In this document: in pieces, positions 30,179-39,217 of the stretch
Position numbering within the stretch: the stretch's first letter is position 1
Layout: every line of letters starts with the position of its first letter
Origin: Paraburkholderia phenazinium
GTDB lineage: Bacteria; Pseudomonadota; Gammaproteobacteria; Burkholderiales; Burkholderiaceae
Direction: 5' to 3'
DNA length: 64,000 nt
Assembly: GCF_900141745.1 (NCBI RefSeq)
Contig: NZ_FSRM01000001.1
Location: 62,001-126,000, forward strand
Translations under genes and position numbers: made by a program
The notes under the pieces: model-generated
Database searches by the model: none
Seen by the model: only the letters and a program-made list of their open reading frames with translations
Told to the model about the DNA's origin: nothing

Positions 30179-30703
30179 ATGCCGGTTTCCTCGTTGGCTA
30201 AAGACGATCTGGTTCGGCGCTTCGAGTTGCAGGCGCATCCGGAGGGCGGCTACTTTCGCGAAGCGTATCGCTCGGCGGCGAGGGTGGATCGTGATGGGGC
30301 CGGGGCTGGAGAAACGCGAGCGGCGTCTACGGCGATTTACTACCTGTTATGCGACGGCGCCCATTCGGCATGGCATCGGATCAAGTCCGATGAAGTCTGG
30401 CACTTCTACGCCGGCGAGCCGCTGCTGGTTCACGTTCTTGATGAGAATGGGCAACTGGTCACGCATCGGCTCGGCAACGCACTGACGCATCCTGGCACCG
30501 TGTTTCAGGCGGTGGTGCCAGCCGGTTTGTGGTTTGCAGCGGAATGCGCAGATCCAGCGACGTTCGCGCTGGTCGGTTGCACGGTCGCGCCGGGGTTCGA
30601 GTTCAGTGAGTTTGAACTGGCTGATGTCGACGCACTGCGAAGCGCCTATCCGGCGCAGGCGGAATTTATCGCGCGGCTGGGGCCGACGGCGCCGATCGAT
30701 TAG
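30179..30703 (+). CDS. cupin-fold DUF985 family protein
   Basis: A 174-aa cupin. Family signatures are LQAHPEGGYFREAYRS at the start, YYLLCDGAHSAWHRIKSDEVWHFYAG in the beta-barrel with metal-type histidines, and VVPAGLWFAAEC, then LVGCTVAPGFEFSEFELAD. Members are small sugar-binding or epimerase-like cupins; the substrate is unknown. Follows the CinA-family gene by two bases and is convergent with the toxin-antitoxin pair. Confidence 0.85.
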   Translation: MPVSSLAKDDLVRRFELQAHPEGGYFREAYRSAARVDRDGAGAGETRAASTAIYYLLCDGAHSAWHRIKSDEVWHFYAGEPLLVHVLDENGQLVTHRLGNALTHPGTVFQAVVPAGLWFAAECADPATFALVGCTVAPGFEFSEFELADVDALRSAYPAQAEFIARLGPTAPID

Positions 30704-30706
30704 CGC

Positions 30707-30988
30707 CTAGGCCGCTTCCAGTTCCACGTGCACTCGTCGACCCAGTGCGGTGGCAATGTTCACCAGCGCATCAAGCGAAAAGCGCGATACACGGCCACGC
30801 AGTAAATCGTTGATGCGAGGCTGCGTCACACCACAATGCGACGCCGCTTCCACCTGCGTCCATCCGCTCGATTTAACAAGCTCGGCGATCTGCTGCATCA
30901 GTTCGGCGCGAGTACGCAAATTGGCAGCCTGCTCCGGCGTATCAGCTAGTGCGTCCCAGACGCTGGCGTAGGTTTCGGTTCGAGTCAT
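30707..30988 (-). CDS. HigA-type antitoxin, XRE helix-turn-helix
   Basis: A 93-aa DNA-binding protein. The helix-turn-helix lies at ~38-75: SGWTQVEAASHCGVTQPRIN then DLLRGRVSRFSLDALVNIAT. The closing segment ALGRRVHVELEAA is common in the antitoxins of the RelE/Gp49-like group. The ATG (30986-30988) overlaps the toxin stop by four bases (ATGA). Toxin-first order fits HigB-HigA modules. It presumably binds and neutralises the toxin and represses the shared promoter. Confidence 0.87.
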   Translation of the reverse strand: MTRTETYASVWDALADTPEQAANLRTRAELMQQIAELVKSSGWTQVEAASHCGVTQPRINDLLRGRVSRFSLDALVNIATALGRRVHVELEAA

Positions 30989-31311
30989 TTCACACCCCTC
31001 ATCAGTTCGTTATATCTCGCCTTGGCAACGTCTACATCACGTTGCGATGTGGCCTGAGTTTTCTTCTGGAAGGCATGCAATACATACACCGCTTCGGCCA
31101 CGCGAGCGGTGTAAACAACACGGTAAGTGCCGGACTCATCCCAGACACGAAGTTCCTCTACGCCCCTGCCAATCGAAGGCATGGGCTTAAAGTCGTCCGG
31201 CTGGTGACCTCGTTGCACTTTGTCTAACTGATAACCCACGTCCTGCCTGGCGTCTTCCGGGAACTCGCGCAAGCACTTCAGCGAGTCTCCAAGAAATCGC
31301 ACTGGCTTCAT
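30985..31311 (-). CDS. RelE/HigB-like (phage Gp49-like) toxin
   Basis: A 108-aa protein starting MKPVRFLGDSLKCLREFPED. The pattern FPEDARQDVGYQLDKVQRG, ELRVWDESGTYRVVYTARVA and YVLHAFQKKTQ is typical of the Gp49/HigB mRNA-cleaving toxin family. Start chosen at ATG 31309-31311; a TTG six codons upstream is unlikely. The ATG lies only eight bases from a perfect -10 box with no ribosome site, so the message may be leaderless. Operon with the antitoxin gene. Confidence 0.87.
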   Translation of the reverse strand: MKPVRFLGDSLKCLREFPEDARQDVGYQLDKVQRGHQPDDFKPMPSIGRGVEELRVWDESGTYRVVYTARVAEAVYVLHAFQKKTQATSQRDVDVAKARYNELMRGVK

Positions 31312-31318
31312 GAACGAG

Positions 31319-31340
31319 ATTATATCCAAATGGATATAAT
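31319..31340 (-). promoter_or_regulatory. toxin-antitoxin promoter with overlapping palindromic operator
   Basis: ATTATATCCA (31319-31328) and TGGATATAAT (31331-31340) are perfect inverted 10-mers around AA. On the minus strand the inner arm contains TATAAT (31324-31319) with TTGCGA 16 bp upstream, so an antitoxin complex bound here would cover the -10 and spacer. This is the expected autoregulation site. Confidence 0.75.
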
Positions 31341-31375
31341 TCGCAAGAGGTCATCCGCGCTAGCTCGCCCTTCCC

Positions 31376-32191
31376 TCACCGATACCCATTAATCCGATCC
31401 CGCGTTTCCATCGCCGCCTTCGCCGCGGCCTGCGCGTAATCGTCGCCCTTGCCCGCATAAATAATCGCGCGCGACGAATTGATCAGCATGCCCGTACCCG
31501 CCGCGGTGCGCCCCGCATTCACCGTTGCCTCGACATCGCCGCCTTGCGCGCCGATACCCGGAATCAGCAGCGGCATCTCACCGACAATGCCGCGCACCAC
31601 CTCGATCTCCTTCGGGAAAGTCGCGCCCACCACCAGCCCGAGCTGGCCGCTCGCATTCCACTTCTGCGCCGCCAGTTGCGCGACCACCTGATACAGCGGG
31701 CGCCCCGCCGTATCCAGAAACTGCAGATCCGAGCCGCCCGGATTCGACGTCCGGCACAGCACGATCACGCCTTTACCCTCGTGTTCCAGATACGGCTCGA
31801 TCGAATCGAAGCCCATATACGGATTGACGGTCACCGCATCGGCCTGGTAGCGCTCGAACACCTCGCGTGCGTATTGCTCGGCAGTGCTGCCGATATCACC
31901 GCGCTTCGCATCGAGAATCACCGGCAGGCCCGGATGTTGAGCGTGAATATGCGCGATCAACTCTTCAAGCTGGTCTTCCGCGCGATGAGCGGCGAAGTAC
32001 GCAATCTGCGGCTTGAATGACGAGGCATAAGGCGCGGTCGCGTCGACGATCGTGCGGCAAAACTCGAAGATCGAATCGGCGCGGCCGGCGAGCGCCCCCG
32101 GAAATTTCGCGGGCTCGGGATCAAGGCCGACGCACAGCAGCGAATTCGTGCGCTGCCAGGCGTCGTTGAGTGTCTGGATAAAAGTGGACAT
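31376..32191 (-). CDS. pyrF: orotidine 5'-phosphate decarboxylase (type 2)
   Basis: A 271-aa enzyme making UMP from orotidine monophosphate, the last step of pyrimidine synthesis. Start [20 protein letters not shown] at ATG 32191. Visible: [10 protein letters not shown], the catalytic [15 protein letters not shown] with the Lys-Asp pair, [16 protein letters not shown], and the phosphate loop [12 protein letters not shown] with [11 protein letters not shown]. The long form is the type 2 subgroup common in Burkholderia. Confidence 0.96.
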   Translation of the reverse strand: MSTFIQTLNDAWQRTNSLLCVGLDPEPAKFPGALAGRADSIFEFCRTIVDATAPYASSFKPQIAYFAAHRAEDQLEELIAHIHAQHPGLPVILDAKRGDIGSTAEQYAREVFERYQADAVTVNPYMGFDSIEPYLEHEGKGVIVLCRTSNPGGSDLQFLDTAGRPLYQVVAQLAAQKWNASGQLGLVVGATFPKEIEVVRGIVGEMPLLIPGIGAQGGDVEATVNAGRTAAGTGMLINSSRAIIYAGKGDDYAQAAAKAAMETRDRINGYR

Positions 32192-32280
32192 ATCGGGCTC
32201 GCGGCGGGCTGATGAAAGAAGTGGCGCGCGTATTCTACCCGTCCTCGCGCAGAGCACGGCGGGCAGGCTGCCACCTCCTC

Positions 32281-33345
32281 TCACTGCCGGCGCGAACCCC
32301 GCGCCCCTGCCGCTGCGCGCAAGCCGGTCCGTTCGACCGTAAACCGGAACGAGCGGCGCAAGTGCTCGCCGCGCGCCAGCATGGTCATGCCATGGGAGGC
32401 CGCCCCGCCGGGCAGGTTCATCGCATTAATCGGATGATCGACCGGCTCGAAGCAAAAGAAATCCTCGCCCGGCGGCGTGTAGAGCACGTAGTAATCGGTA
32501 TCCGAGGCAATCGTCAGCGACAGTCGCCGCTTTGGCCAGACCACCGCGGCCTGTCCGCTCCAGCCGGTAAACGCGTGATTGACGATGGTTTGCGGCAACG
32601 GATAAGCCACGCCGAACTGCCACGCCGGCGGCGCCGGCACGTGACGCAGCGGCAGCCAGTCGTCACCCTGCAACCAGAGTCCCGCGGCAGCCGCGGACAG
32701 CTCAGTTTGCGCGTCGCGCACCAGAAACGGATGGATGCCGAGACCGAACGGCAGCGCATCGCGTCCCGTGTTCTCGACCTCGAGCGTAATCACGAGCGTC
32801 GGGCCTTCGAGCGCATACGTCTGCGTCGCGCGGTATGCGAAGGGCTTGCCATCGCTGCGGTCAAGCGTCAGGCGCACGCGGTCCGGGCTCGTTTCCGCCA
32901 CACCCCAGTGGGCCAGCCAACCGTCGCCATGAATGGGCAGCGGCTCAGCCACACGATTGCGCGGCACGTCGATGCGTCGCCCGCCCACGCCGAAATGACC
33001 GCCGCCGATGCGATTCGAGTAAGGCAGCATCGGATAGCACGCCAATTGATTCGGATCGGTATCGGTCGCGACGTGACGGCAGCGGCGGAATATCGGCACC
33101 AGCGCGCCGTCGCTGCGCCAGTCGAAGCGGGTGATGCCGCCGCCAAGCGACGGCGCCACGTCGAGCCGCAAATGGGTGTTGGCGAGCGTCACGCACGCCA
33201 CGTCGCCGCCACTCGTCTCACCCACCGCCACCGCCGATGTGCTCGGCCCCGCCAGCACCGGATGGGCGGCGGCCGCCAGCCGGGCGCGGCGCGTCTGTGC
33301 AGTCTGGGAATTCTGTGAAGCGGATGCGAGATTCGCTACAGTCAT
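32281..33345 (-). CDS. aldose 1-epimerase family protein
   Basis: A 354-aa beta-sandwich mutarotase-like protein. Start [11 protein letters not shown] at ATG 33345, preceded by GGAG. After a ~45-residue Ala-rich lead come [31 protein letters not shown], the catalytic-His region [22 protein letters not shown], and a late [17 protein letters not shown]. It interconverts alpha and beta forms of sugars such as galactose or arabinose before dehydrogenation. Last gene of the leftward sugar cluster, 105 bp after the lactonase gene. Confidence 0.88.
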   Translation of the reverse strand: MTVANLASASQNSQTAQTRRARLAAAAHPVLAGPSTSAVAVGETSGGDVACVTLANTHLRLDVAPSLGGGITRFDWRSDGALVPIFRRCRHVATDTDPNQLACYPMLPYSNRIGGGHFGVGGRRIDVPRNRVAEPLPIHGDGWLAHWGVAETSPDRVRLTLDRSDGKPFAYRATQTYALEGPTLVITLEVENTGRDALPFGLGIHPFLVRDAQTELSAAAAGLWLQGDDWLPLRHVPAPPAWQFGVAYPLPQTIVNHAFTGWSGQAAVVWPKRRLSLTIASDTDYYVLYTPPGEDFFCFEPVDHPINAMNLPGGAASHGMTMLARGEHLRRSFRFTVERTGLRAAAGARGSRRQ

Positions 33346-33450
33346 ATCAGGCTCCAATCGAGAGGCGTGAGACGTTGCCGTCATCGCTGACGGATGTTTT
33401 ATTGGTGGGCGCCTTGGCCGGCTGCCTCTTTGAGTCCTTCCTTGCTCAAC

Positions 33451-34374
33451 TCACTCGTCCTGCGTCCTGCACCGCAGCGGTGCGCCCTGAAATACCGCTT
33501 CGGGCAAGCCTCGCTGTCCCGGCACGGCCACAAACACGCCGCCCGCGCGGGAGTCGCCGGCAAGCGCCGCCGCATCCAGATCGGTACGCGCGCTCGTGAT
33601 GTACAGCGTGCCAAGCTGTGCGCCGCCCAGCGCCACACAACTCGGTTGCACGGTCGGCACCGTGACGCGCGCGGTTTCGACACCATCGGCGCCGTAGCGC
33701 ACCACGCGAGCGCCGCCCCACTGCGCATTCCACAGGCCGCCGTCGCGATCGACGGTCGAACCGTCGGGCTCGCCGGTCGCGTCCGCGAGCGTCGTGAACA
33801 CCCGGTCGTTCGCGATACTGCCGTCCGCGCCGTAATCGCACGCGCGAATCTCGCGGGTCGGCGAATCGCAGTAATACATCGTCGCGCCATCCGGACTGAA
33901 CGCAATGCTGTTCGAAATCGCGGGCGCCGGCAGCGGCAGGCGCTCGAGCGACAGATCGCGGTTCAGACGGTAGAACCCACCCACTGCGCGTAAGGGCGAA
34001 CCCTCATCCTTCGTACCGAAGACGAAACGCCCCTGACGGTCGCAGCGGCCGTCGTTGACGCGTGTATTCAAACCGGGCTCGACATCGACAATACGCTCTG
34101 TCTCGCCAGTTGCAAGGTCGAAGAACGCCAGATGCGAGGCGAGTCCGAGTAAAAGGTAGTGCGGATTGGCGCAGAGCGCAAATGTCGCGAGCCGTTCCGG
34201 CATGCGCCAGAACGTGCTGCGGCCGTCGCGCGGGTCATAGCGCCAGAGCTTCGCGCCTTCGATGTCGGTCCAGTAGAAACGGCCGCTGCGCGAACACCAC
34301 GTCGCGCCCTCGCCGAGCGTGCATTTGGCGTCGACCAGCAGCGCCGCACGCGTAACAGGCACGGCTGCGCTCAC
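33451..34374 (-). CDS. SMP-30/gluconolactonase family sugar lactonase (GTG start)
   Basis: A 307-aa six-bladed beta-propeller lactonase. The GTG at 34372-34374 overlaps the upstream SDR stop (GTGA) and has GGAGG six bases before it, which favours it over a TTG at 34380. Visible: CTLGEGATWCSRSGRFYWTD with the metal-binding Glu, LNTRVNDGRCDRQGRFVFGT, SNSIAFSPDGATMYYCDS and GEPDGSTVDRDGGLWNAQWG. It should open galactono- or arabinono-lactone formed by the neighbouring dehydrogenase. Confidence 0.9.
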   Translation of the reverse strand: MSAAVPVTRAALLVDAKCTLGEGATWCSRSGRFYWTDIEGAKLWRYDPRDGRSTFWRMPERLATFALCANPHYLLLGLASHLAFFDLATGETERIVDVEPGLNTRVNDGRCDRQGRFVFGTKDEGSPLRAVGGFYRLNRDLSLERLPLPAPAISNSIAFSPDGATMYYCDSPTREIRACDYGADGSIANDRVFTTLADATGEPDGSTVDRDGGLWNAQWGGARVVRYGADGVETARVTVPTVQPSCVALGGAQLGTLYITSARTDLDAAALAGDSRAGGVFVAVPGQRGLPEAVFQGAPLRCRTQDE

Positions 34375-35171
34375 GCCCAACCTCCATCCACGACGAGGTC
34401 CTGTGCGGTGATCATGCTGCTGTCGTCGGCGGCAAGGAACAGCGCCATACGTGCCAGATCAGCGGGCATCAGCTCGGCATCGATGCACTGGCCATCCTTG
34501 ATCGCACGGCGCCCCGCATCGTCGAGCCACAGGCGCTTTTGCTTCTCGGTCATGACCCAGCCCGGCACCAGCGTATTCACGCGGATATTGAAGTGGCCGA
34601 GATCGCGCGCCAGACCGCGCGTGAGGCCCTGCACGGCCGATTTCGACATCGTGTAGACCGGAAAGCCACCCTGCTTCAACATCCAGCTAATCGAGCCGAG
34701 ATTGATGATCGAACCGCGTCCGGCCACTTTCATGTCGTCCATCACGGCCTGCGCCACAAAGAACTGGTGGCGGATATTCACGGCAATAGCCGCATCGAAA
34801 AACGCCGGCGTCACCTCTTCGATCTTGTGACGCTTGTCGTTCGCAGCATTGTTGACGAGCACCTCGACCGGGCCGAGTGCCGCTTTGACATCGGCAACGG
34901 CCTTGCGCAGTGCGTCGAGGTCAGTCAGATCGCAGGACAGAAACAGCGGCTTGTGACGCGAATCGCCGAGTTCGTCCGCAAGCGCCTCGCCGGCGCTCGC
35001 GTCGATATCGAAGAAGGCAACCCGCGAACCCTGTGCCGCAAAATGCTCGACGAACGACGCGCCAATCCCGGTCGCGCCGCCCGTGATCAACACGATGCGG
35101 TCTACAAGACTCGGATAACGCGCGTACACGTTGTCCGCCTGGCGGGCGTTGGCATTGGCAGGTGACGACAT
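34371..35171 (-). CDS. SDR-family sugar dehydrogenase (galactose/arabinose 1-dehydrogenase-like)
   Basis: A 266-aa short-chain dehydrogenase. Visible: cofactor motif ITGGATGIGASFVEH, structural VNNAANDKRHK, the catalytic serine in NLGSISWML and the YxxxK pair in FPVYTMSKSAVQG, ending DLVVDGGWA. The cofactor-binding acidic residue FFDID suggests NAD+. Placed between the importer genes and the lactonase, it probably oxidises the imported sugar to its lactone; the exact sugar cannot be read from sequence. Overlaps the lactonase gene by four bases. Confidence 0.88.
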   Translation of the reverse strand: MSSPANANARQADNVYARYPSLVDRIVLITGGATGIGASFVEHFAAQGSRVAFFDIDASAGEALADELGDSRHKPLFLSCDLTDLDALRKAVADVKAALGPVEVLVNNAANDKRHKIEEVTPAFFDAAIAVNIRHQFFVAQAVMDDMKVAGRGSIINLGSISWMLKQGGFPVYTMSKSAVQGLTRGLARDLGHFNIRVNTLVPGWVMTEKQKRLWLDDAGRRAIKDGQCIDAELMPADLARMALFLAADDSSMITAQDLVVDGGWA

Positions 35172-35211
35172 CGTTCGTTTCCTCAGAAGGCAGTTAGTCA
35201 GACGCCGCGCG

Positions 35212-36228
35212 TCAATCGCGCGAGCCGCGGTTCTTCAGCTGGTCGAGCAGCACGGCAGCGAGCAGGATCGCACCGCGCACCAGGTACTGGTAGAACGCGT
35301 CGATATTCAAAAGGTTCATCACGTTTTCGACCGTGCCCATGATCAGCACGCCGATCACCACGCCCGAAATCGTCGCACGGCCACCCAGCAGCGAGACTCC
35401 GCCCAGCACGCACGCGGAGATCACGTTCAGCTCGAAGCCTTCGGCAGCGTTCGGCTGACCCGAGGTGATACGCGAAGCGAGAATCACACCGGCCAGCGCG
35501 GTCACCGCGCCTTGCACCAGGAAGATGTACACGCGGGTGCGTTCGACGTTGATGCCAGCGAGACGCGAGGCTTCCGGATTGCCGCCGATTGCCAGCGTAT
35601 TGCGGCCATACACGGTCTGGTTCAGCATCACCCCGAACACGACGAAGCACAACAGCGTGACCCAGATCGGCAGCGAGACGCCGAACATCGACAGGCCGCC
35701 CAGCGCGATAAACGTATCCGACGACACGCCCACCGCCTGACCATGCGACACGATAAAGCCGAGGCCACGGACGATTTCCATCGTCGCGAGCGTGGTGATC
35801 AGCGCATTGATGCGCAGGTACGCAATCACAGCGCCGTTGATGAAGCCGATCACGCCACCCGCCACGACTGCTGCAATGATGGCGATAAACGTGTTACCCG
35901 TCGCGTTGAGCACCATTGCGCACAGCACGCCGGCAAATGCCACGGTGGAACCCACGGACAAATCGAAGTCACGTGAAGCGAGACAGAACATCATCGTGCA
36001 CGCGACCATGCCGATCTGCGAGATCGACAGCGCGAGCCCGAGCATGTTTTCGATCGAGAAGAAGTGATCGACGGTCAGCGACATCGTAATGAACATGATC
36101 GCGAAGATCACGATCAGGCTGTAGTCGGTGACCTGCTGCCACCATTTCTGCTTGTCGTTGCTCTGCGGAATCAGCGCTTCGGCGGCACTCTTGGCGGCCT
36201 GTTGCGCGAGGTTTTCTCTGGCTTGCAT
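35212..36228 (-). CDS. araH: sugar ABC transporter permease AraH-like
   Basis: A 338-aa inner-membrane permease of the ribose/arabinose type. Start MQARENLAQQAAKSA at ATG 36226-36228, preceded by GGAGGAG; a longer frame to 36489 is not used. Eight or more membrane helices are visible (for example YSLIVIFAIMFITMSLTV and FAGVLCAMVLN). The EAA-like loop region includes GGNPEASRLAGINVERTRV, and the end has GRATISGVVIGVLIMGTVEN. Encoded after the ATPase gene. Confidence 0.93.
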   Translation of the reverse strand: MQARENLAQQAAKSAAEALIPQSNDKQKWWQQVTDYSLIVIFAIMFITMSLTVDHFFSIENMLGLALSISQIGMVACTMMFCLASRDFDLSVGSTVAFAGVLCAMVLNATGNTFIAIIAAVVAGGVIGFINGAVIAYLRINALITTLATMEIVRGLGFIVSHGQAVGVSSDTFIALGGLSMFGVSLPIWVTLLCFVVFGVMLNQTVYGRNTLAIGGNPEASRLAGINVERTRVYIFLVQGAVTALAGVILASRITSGQPNAAEGFELNVISACVLGGVSLLGGRATISGVVIGVLIMGTVENVMNLLNIDAFYQYLVRGAILLAAVLLDQLKNRGSRD

Positions 36229-36299
36229 TTGATTACTCCTCCCGTTTTCGTCACGGGCTGACGGGTTATTGGGGACTTGCGTCCGGTCGGTGGTCGATA

Positions 36300-37829
36300 T
36301 CAGGCCGCTTCGGGCGCGGCGGCTTGCGGTGCGGTCGAACTTTGCGGCAATGCGAGACTCAGCACTGCCTGCTCGTTCGCCTTGCTGCGCAGCAACTCGC
36401 CGGAGATGCGCCCCTGCCGCATCACCACGATCCGGTCGGACACGCCGAGCACTTCCGGCAGCTCCGACGAAATCATCACGATCGCGCAACCCCGTTCCGC
36501 AAGCTGATAAATCACGTTATAGATCTCATGCTTCGCGCCGACGTCAATGCCGCGTGTCGGTTCGTCGAAAATCACCACTTTCAGATCCGGCTCCGCGAGC
36601 CAGCGCGACAGAATCGCTTTCTGCTGGTTGCCGCCGGAGAGGAAACGGATCTTCTGGCGACGGCTCGGCGTCTTGATCTTCAGCAGCTTGATAAAACTGT
36701 CCGCTGTTTGCGCTTCTTTCTTGCGGTTCAGGAAGAAACCTCCGCGCAAATAGTGACGGCGACAGCTGATGTTGATGTTCTCGGACACGGTCGCCATCGC
36801 GACGATGCCCTCTTCCTTGCGGTCTTCCGGGCACAGCACGATGCCGTGGCGAATCGCTTCGCCGGCGCTGCGCACCTTGATCGGCTTGCCATCGAGCACG
36901 ATCTCGCCGTTCTTCTTGCTGTCGGCGCCGTACACGAGGTGCATCAGTTCGCTACGGCCCGCGCCCACCAGACCAAAAAAGCCGACGATTTCACCGCGCC
37001 GCACTTCGAAGTTGGCCGGCTCCTTGAGCGCGTGCCCTTCGATCCCCTTGGCGGCAAAGCGTACTTCGCCGAGTTCGCGCGGCTTGTAGCTATAGATGTC
37101 CGAAATCTCGCGGCCGACCATTTCGGCCACGATCGTGTCGCGCTTCACGCCTTCCAGCGTCGGATGCGAGGCCACCTTGCGGCCGTCGCGGAAGATCGTG
37201 CAGGCGTCGCACAACTCATAAATCTCATCCATCCGGTGCGAGATATAGATCATCGCCCGGTTGTCGGCGCGAAGGTCGCGCACCAGTTTGAACAGCACCT
37301 CGGTCTCGCTGTGCGACAGCGAGCTGGTCGGCTCGTCCAGCGCGATCACACGCGCATTGCGCAGCAGCGCCTTGCAGATTTCCACCATCTGACGCTGTGC
37401 GATCGAGAGCCTGCGCAGCTTCGCGTTCGGATCGAGCGCCACGCCCATCGCTTCGAGCCGCTCGCGCACGAAGCGTTTGGCTTCGCGCTTGTTGACCCAG
37501 CCGAGCGAGTTCGGTAACTGGCCAAGCAGCAGGTTTTCCGCGACCGTGAGGTCGGGCACGTATTGCAGTTCCTGGTGAATCACGGCGATTCCGGACGCAA
37601 TCGACGCGGCCGCGCTACCGAAGCGCACCTCGTTGCCATCGATCAACAGGCGGCCGGAATTCGGCTGATATTCACCACCGAGAATCTTCAGCAAGGTCGA
37701 TTTCCCCGCGCCGTTCTCGCCCATCAGGCCGTGCACCTGGCCGACGTTCACGTCGAAGGACACGCCGTCGAGCGCACGCACGCCTGGGAAGACCTTACCA
37801 ATATTGTCAAAACGCAGCGTCGCTGACAC
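36300..37829 (-). CDS. araG: sugar ABC transporter ATP-binding protein AraG-like (GTG start)
   Basis: A 509-aa double ATPase. The GTG at 37827-37829 has AGGAGG six bases upstream and gives [20 protein letters not shown]; a start at 37892 would add 21 non-family residues. First half: Walker [16 protein letters not shown], signature [15 protein letters not shown], Walker [13 protein letters not shown]. Second half: degenerate Walker [11 protein letters not shown], signature [15 protein letters not shown], Walker [15 protein letters not shown]. It powers uptake of arabinose- or galactose-type sugars with AraF and AraH. Confidence 0.95.
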   Translation of the reverse strand: MSATLRFDNIGKVFPGVRALDGVSFDVNVGQVHGLMGENGAGKSTLLKILGGEYQPNSGRLLIDGNEVRFGSAAASIASGIAVIHQELQYVPDLTVAENLLLGQLPNSLGWVNKREAKRFVRERLEAMGVALDPNAKLRRLSIAQRQMVEICKALLRNARVIALDEPTSSLSHSETEVLFKLVRDLRADNRAMIYISHRMDEIYELCDACTIFRDGRKVASHPTLEGVKRDTIVAEMVGREISDIYSYKPRELGEVRFAAKGIEGHALKEPANFEVRRGEIVGFFGLVGAGRSELMHLVYGADSKKNGEIVLDGKPIKVRSAGEAIRHGIVLCPEDRKEEGIVAMATVSENINISCRRHYLRGGFFLNRKKEAQTADSFIKLLKIKTPSRRQKIRFLSGGNQQKAILSRWLAEPDLKVVIFDEPTRGIDVGAKHEIYNVIYQLAERGCAIVMISSELPEVLGVSDRIVVMRQGRISGELLRSKANEQAVLSLALPQSSTAPQAAAPEAA

Positions 37830-37970
37830 TTCGCCTCCTGTTGCATCCTGTGAACCGAGCGGTCCGGCGCGTTTCTCCCGCGTTGCCGGCACACCGGTTT
37901 GTCTCTACTGCTGTTGCGCCTGCGAGCACGGCAATTGATCCGCGCCTTGCATGTGCTGCCGGGACGACCA

Positions 37971-37997
37971 GGCGCCGGATCATTGCTGTCCGGCGCC
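37971..37997. other. hairpin between araF and araG
   Basis: GGCGCCGGA (37971-37979) and TCCGGCGCC (37989-37997) pair perfectly over a 9-base loop, 29 bp after the araF stop. It has no T-run. In binding-protein operons such hairpins protect the binding-protein part of the message so that it is made in excess. Confidence 0.6.
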
Positions 37998-38025
37998 CAG
38001 CCGCTGCACGTCTATTAAAGACTGC

Positions 38026-39024
38026 TTACTTCGATGCCAGACCCATCTTTTCACGCACGTCCGCGACGTTGTCACGCGTGGCCAGCATGCCGGTCGTCAG
38101 CGTAAGTGCCGGCGGTTCCTTGCCTTGCGTGATCCAGTCGTACATCAGCGTCGAGGTTTCTTCGCCATGGCGCTTCGGGCTGATGATGACGGTGCCGTAG
38201 AAGCCCGTCGGCGTCGGCTTCTTGAACTCGTTCAGAGCCGAGTCCGAACCGCCGATACCGATGCCGATCATGTTGTCCGCCTTGAAGCCGCGGCCTTCCG
38301 CTGCACGCACAGCGCCGAGCACGGCTTCGTCGTTCAGGCCGTAGGCAATCCAGTGCTTGAATTGCGGGTTCTTGGTGAGCGCGATGTTGGCGGCGTTGAA
38401 AGCGTTTTCCGTATCGGTCTTCGCTTGCGGCGCTTCGATCACGTTAGCCTTCGGGAAGCCGGCGGCCACGAGCGCGTCGGTTGCACCGCCGGTGCGGTCG
38501 ACTGCGGTCGGCAGCTGGTTGTAGGTCACGTCGATCGCGCCCACATCCTTCATGTCCCAGCCACGCTTCTTGATTTCCGCAGCCAGACCGTCGCCGACCT
38601 GCTTGCCGATGTTGTAGGCCGAAATGCCCATATGCGGCACCGATGCGATCGGCTTGCCGGCACCGTCGACGAGGCGGTCGTCAACCGTCATCATCTTCAG
38701 TCCGTCAGCCTTCGCCTTGGCGACGATCCCCGGTCCAAGTTTGACGTCCGGCGTGCAGATAATGAAGCCCTGCGCCTTCTGTGCAGCCAGGTTGTCGATC
38801 GCGCTCATCACCTTCTCGCCGGAAGGAGCACCGATTTTCACCAGCGTGAAACCCTTTTCCTTGGCAGCGATCTCGGCGAACTTCCATTCGTCCTGGAACC
38901 ACGGTTCTTCCGGCTGCTTCACCAGAAAACCGATCTTGACCTGATCGGCGGCCTGGACGACCGGTGCATTGAACAGCACCCCTGCTGCTGCAGCTGCCAG
39001 CGTGAGGAAAATTCTACGTTTCAT
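38026..39024 (-). CDS. araF: periplasmic L-arabinose-type sugar-binding protein
   Basis: A 332-aa periplasmic protein with a signal peptide MKRRIFLTLAAAAAGVLFNA ending in VQA. The mature part reads DQVKIGFLVKQPEEPWFQDE, matching AraF, with MMTVDDRLVDGAG, HMGISAYNIGKQ, NDEAVLGAVRAAEGRG and GFYGTVIISPKRHGEE. E. coli AraF binds arabinose, galactose and fucose. First transporter gene of the AraFGH set. Confidence 0.94.
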   Translation of the reverse strand: MKRRIFLTLAAAAAGVLFNAPVVQAADQVKIGFLVKQPEEPWFQDEWKFAEIAAKEKGFTLVKIGAPSGEKVMSAIDNLAAQKAQGFIICTPDVKLGPGIVAKAKADGLKMMTVDDRLVDGAGKPIASVPHMGISAYNIGKQVGDGLAAEIKKRGWDMKDVGAIDVTYNQLPTAVDRTGGATDALVAAGFPKANVIEAPQAKTDTENAFNAANIALTKNPQFKHWIAYGLNDEAVLGAVRAAEGRGFKADNMIGIGIGGSDSALNEFKKPTPTGFYGTVIISPKRHGEETSTLMYDWITQGKEPPALTLTTGMLATRDNVADVREKMGLASK

Positions 39025-39066
39025 GTTGCAGTCTCCTGACTAATTAGTAGATAACGAGAAGGTATC

Positions 39067-39104
39067 GGCCGCGTCTTCTTATCCGGTCCTTGACACACGC
39101 GGCC
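39067..39104. other. inverted repeat upstream of araF
   Basis: GGCCGCGT (39067-39074) and ACGCGGCC (39097-39104) pair around 22 bases in the 193-bp gap between the upstream SDR gene and araF. No U-tract, so attenuator or operator are both possible. Confidence 0.35.
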
Positions 39105-39217
39105 AGCGCGTCAACCGGCTGAAACTGATCGTCGCGCTCTGCGGCGCTTCGCTTCGTTGTGCTTCACAGCGGCACACTTTCCACGGCGTGCCGCCTGGGT
39201 TTTCTCCAGACGGTGGC

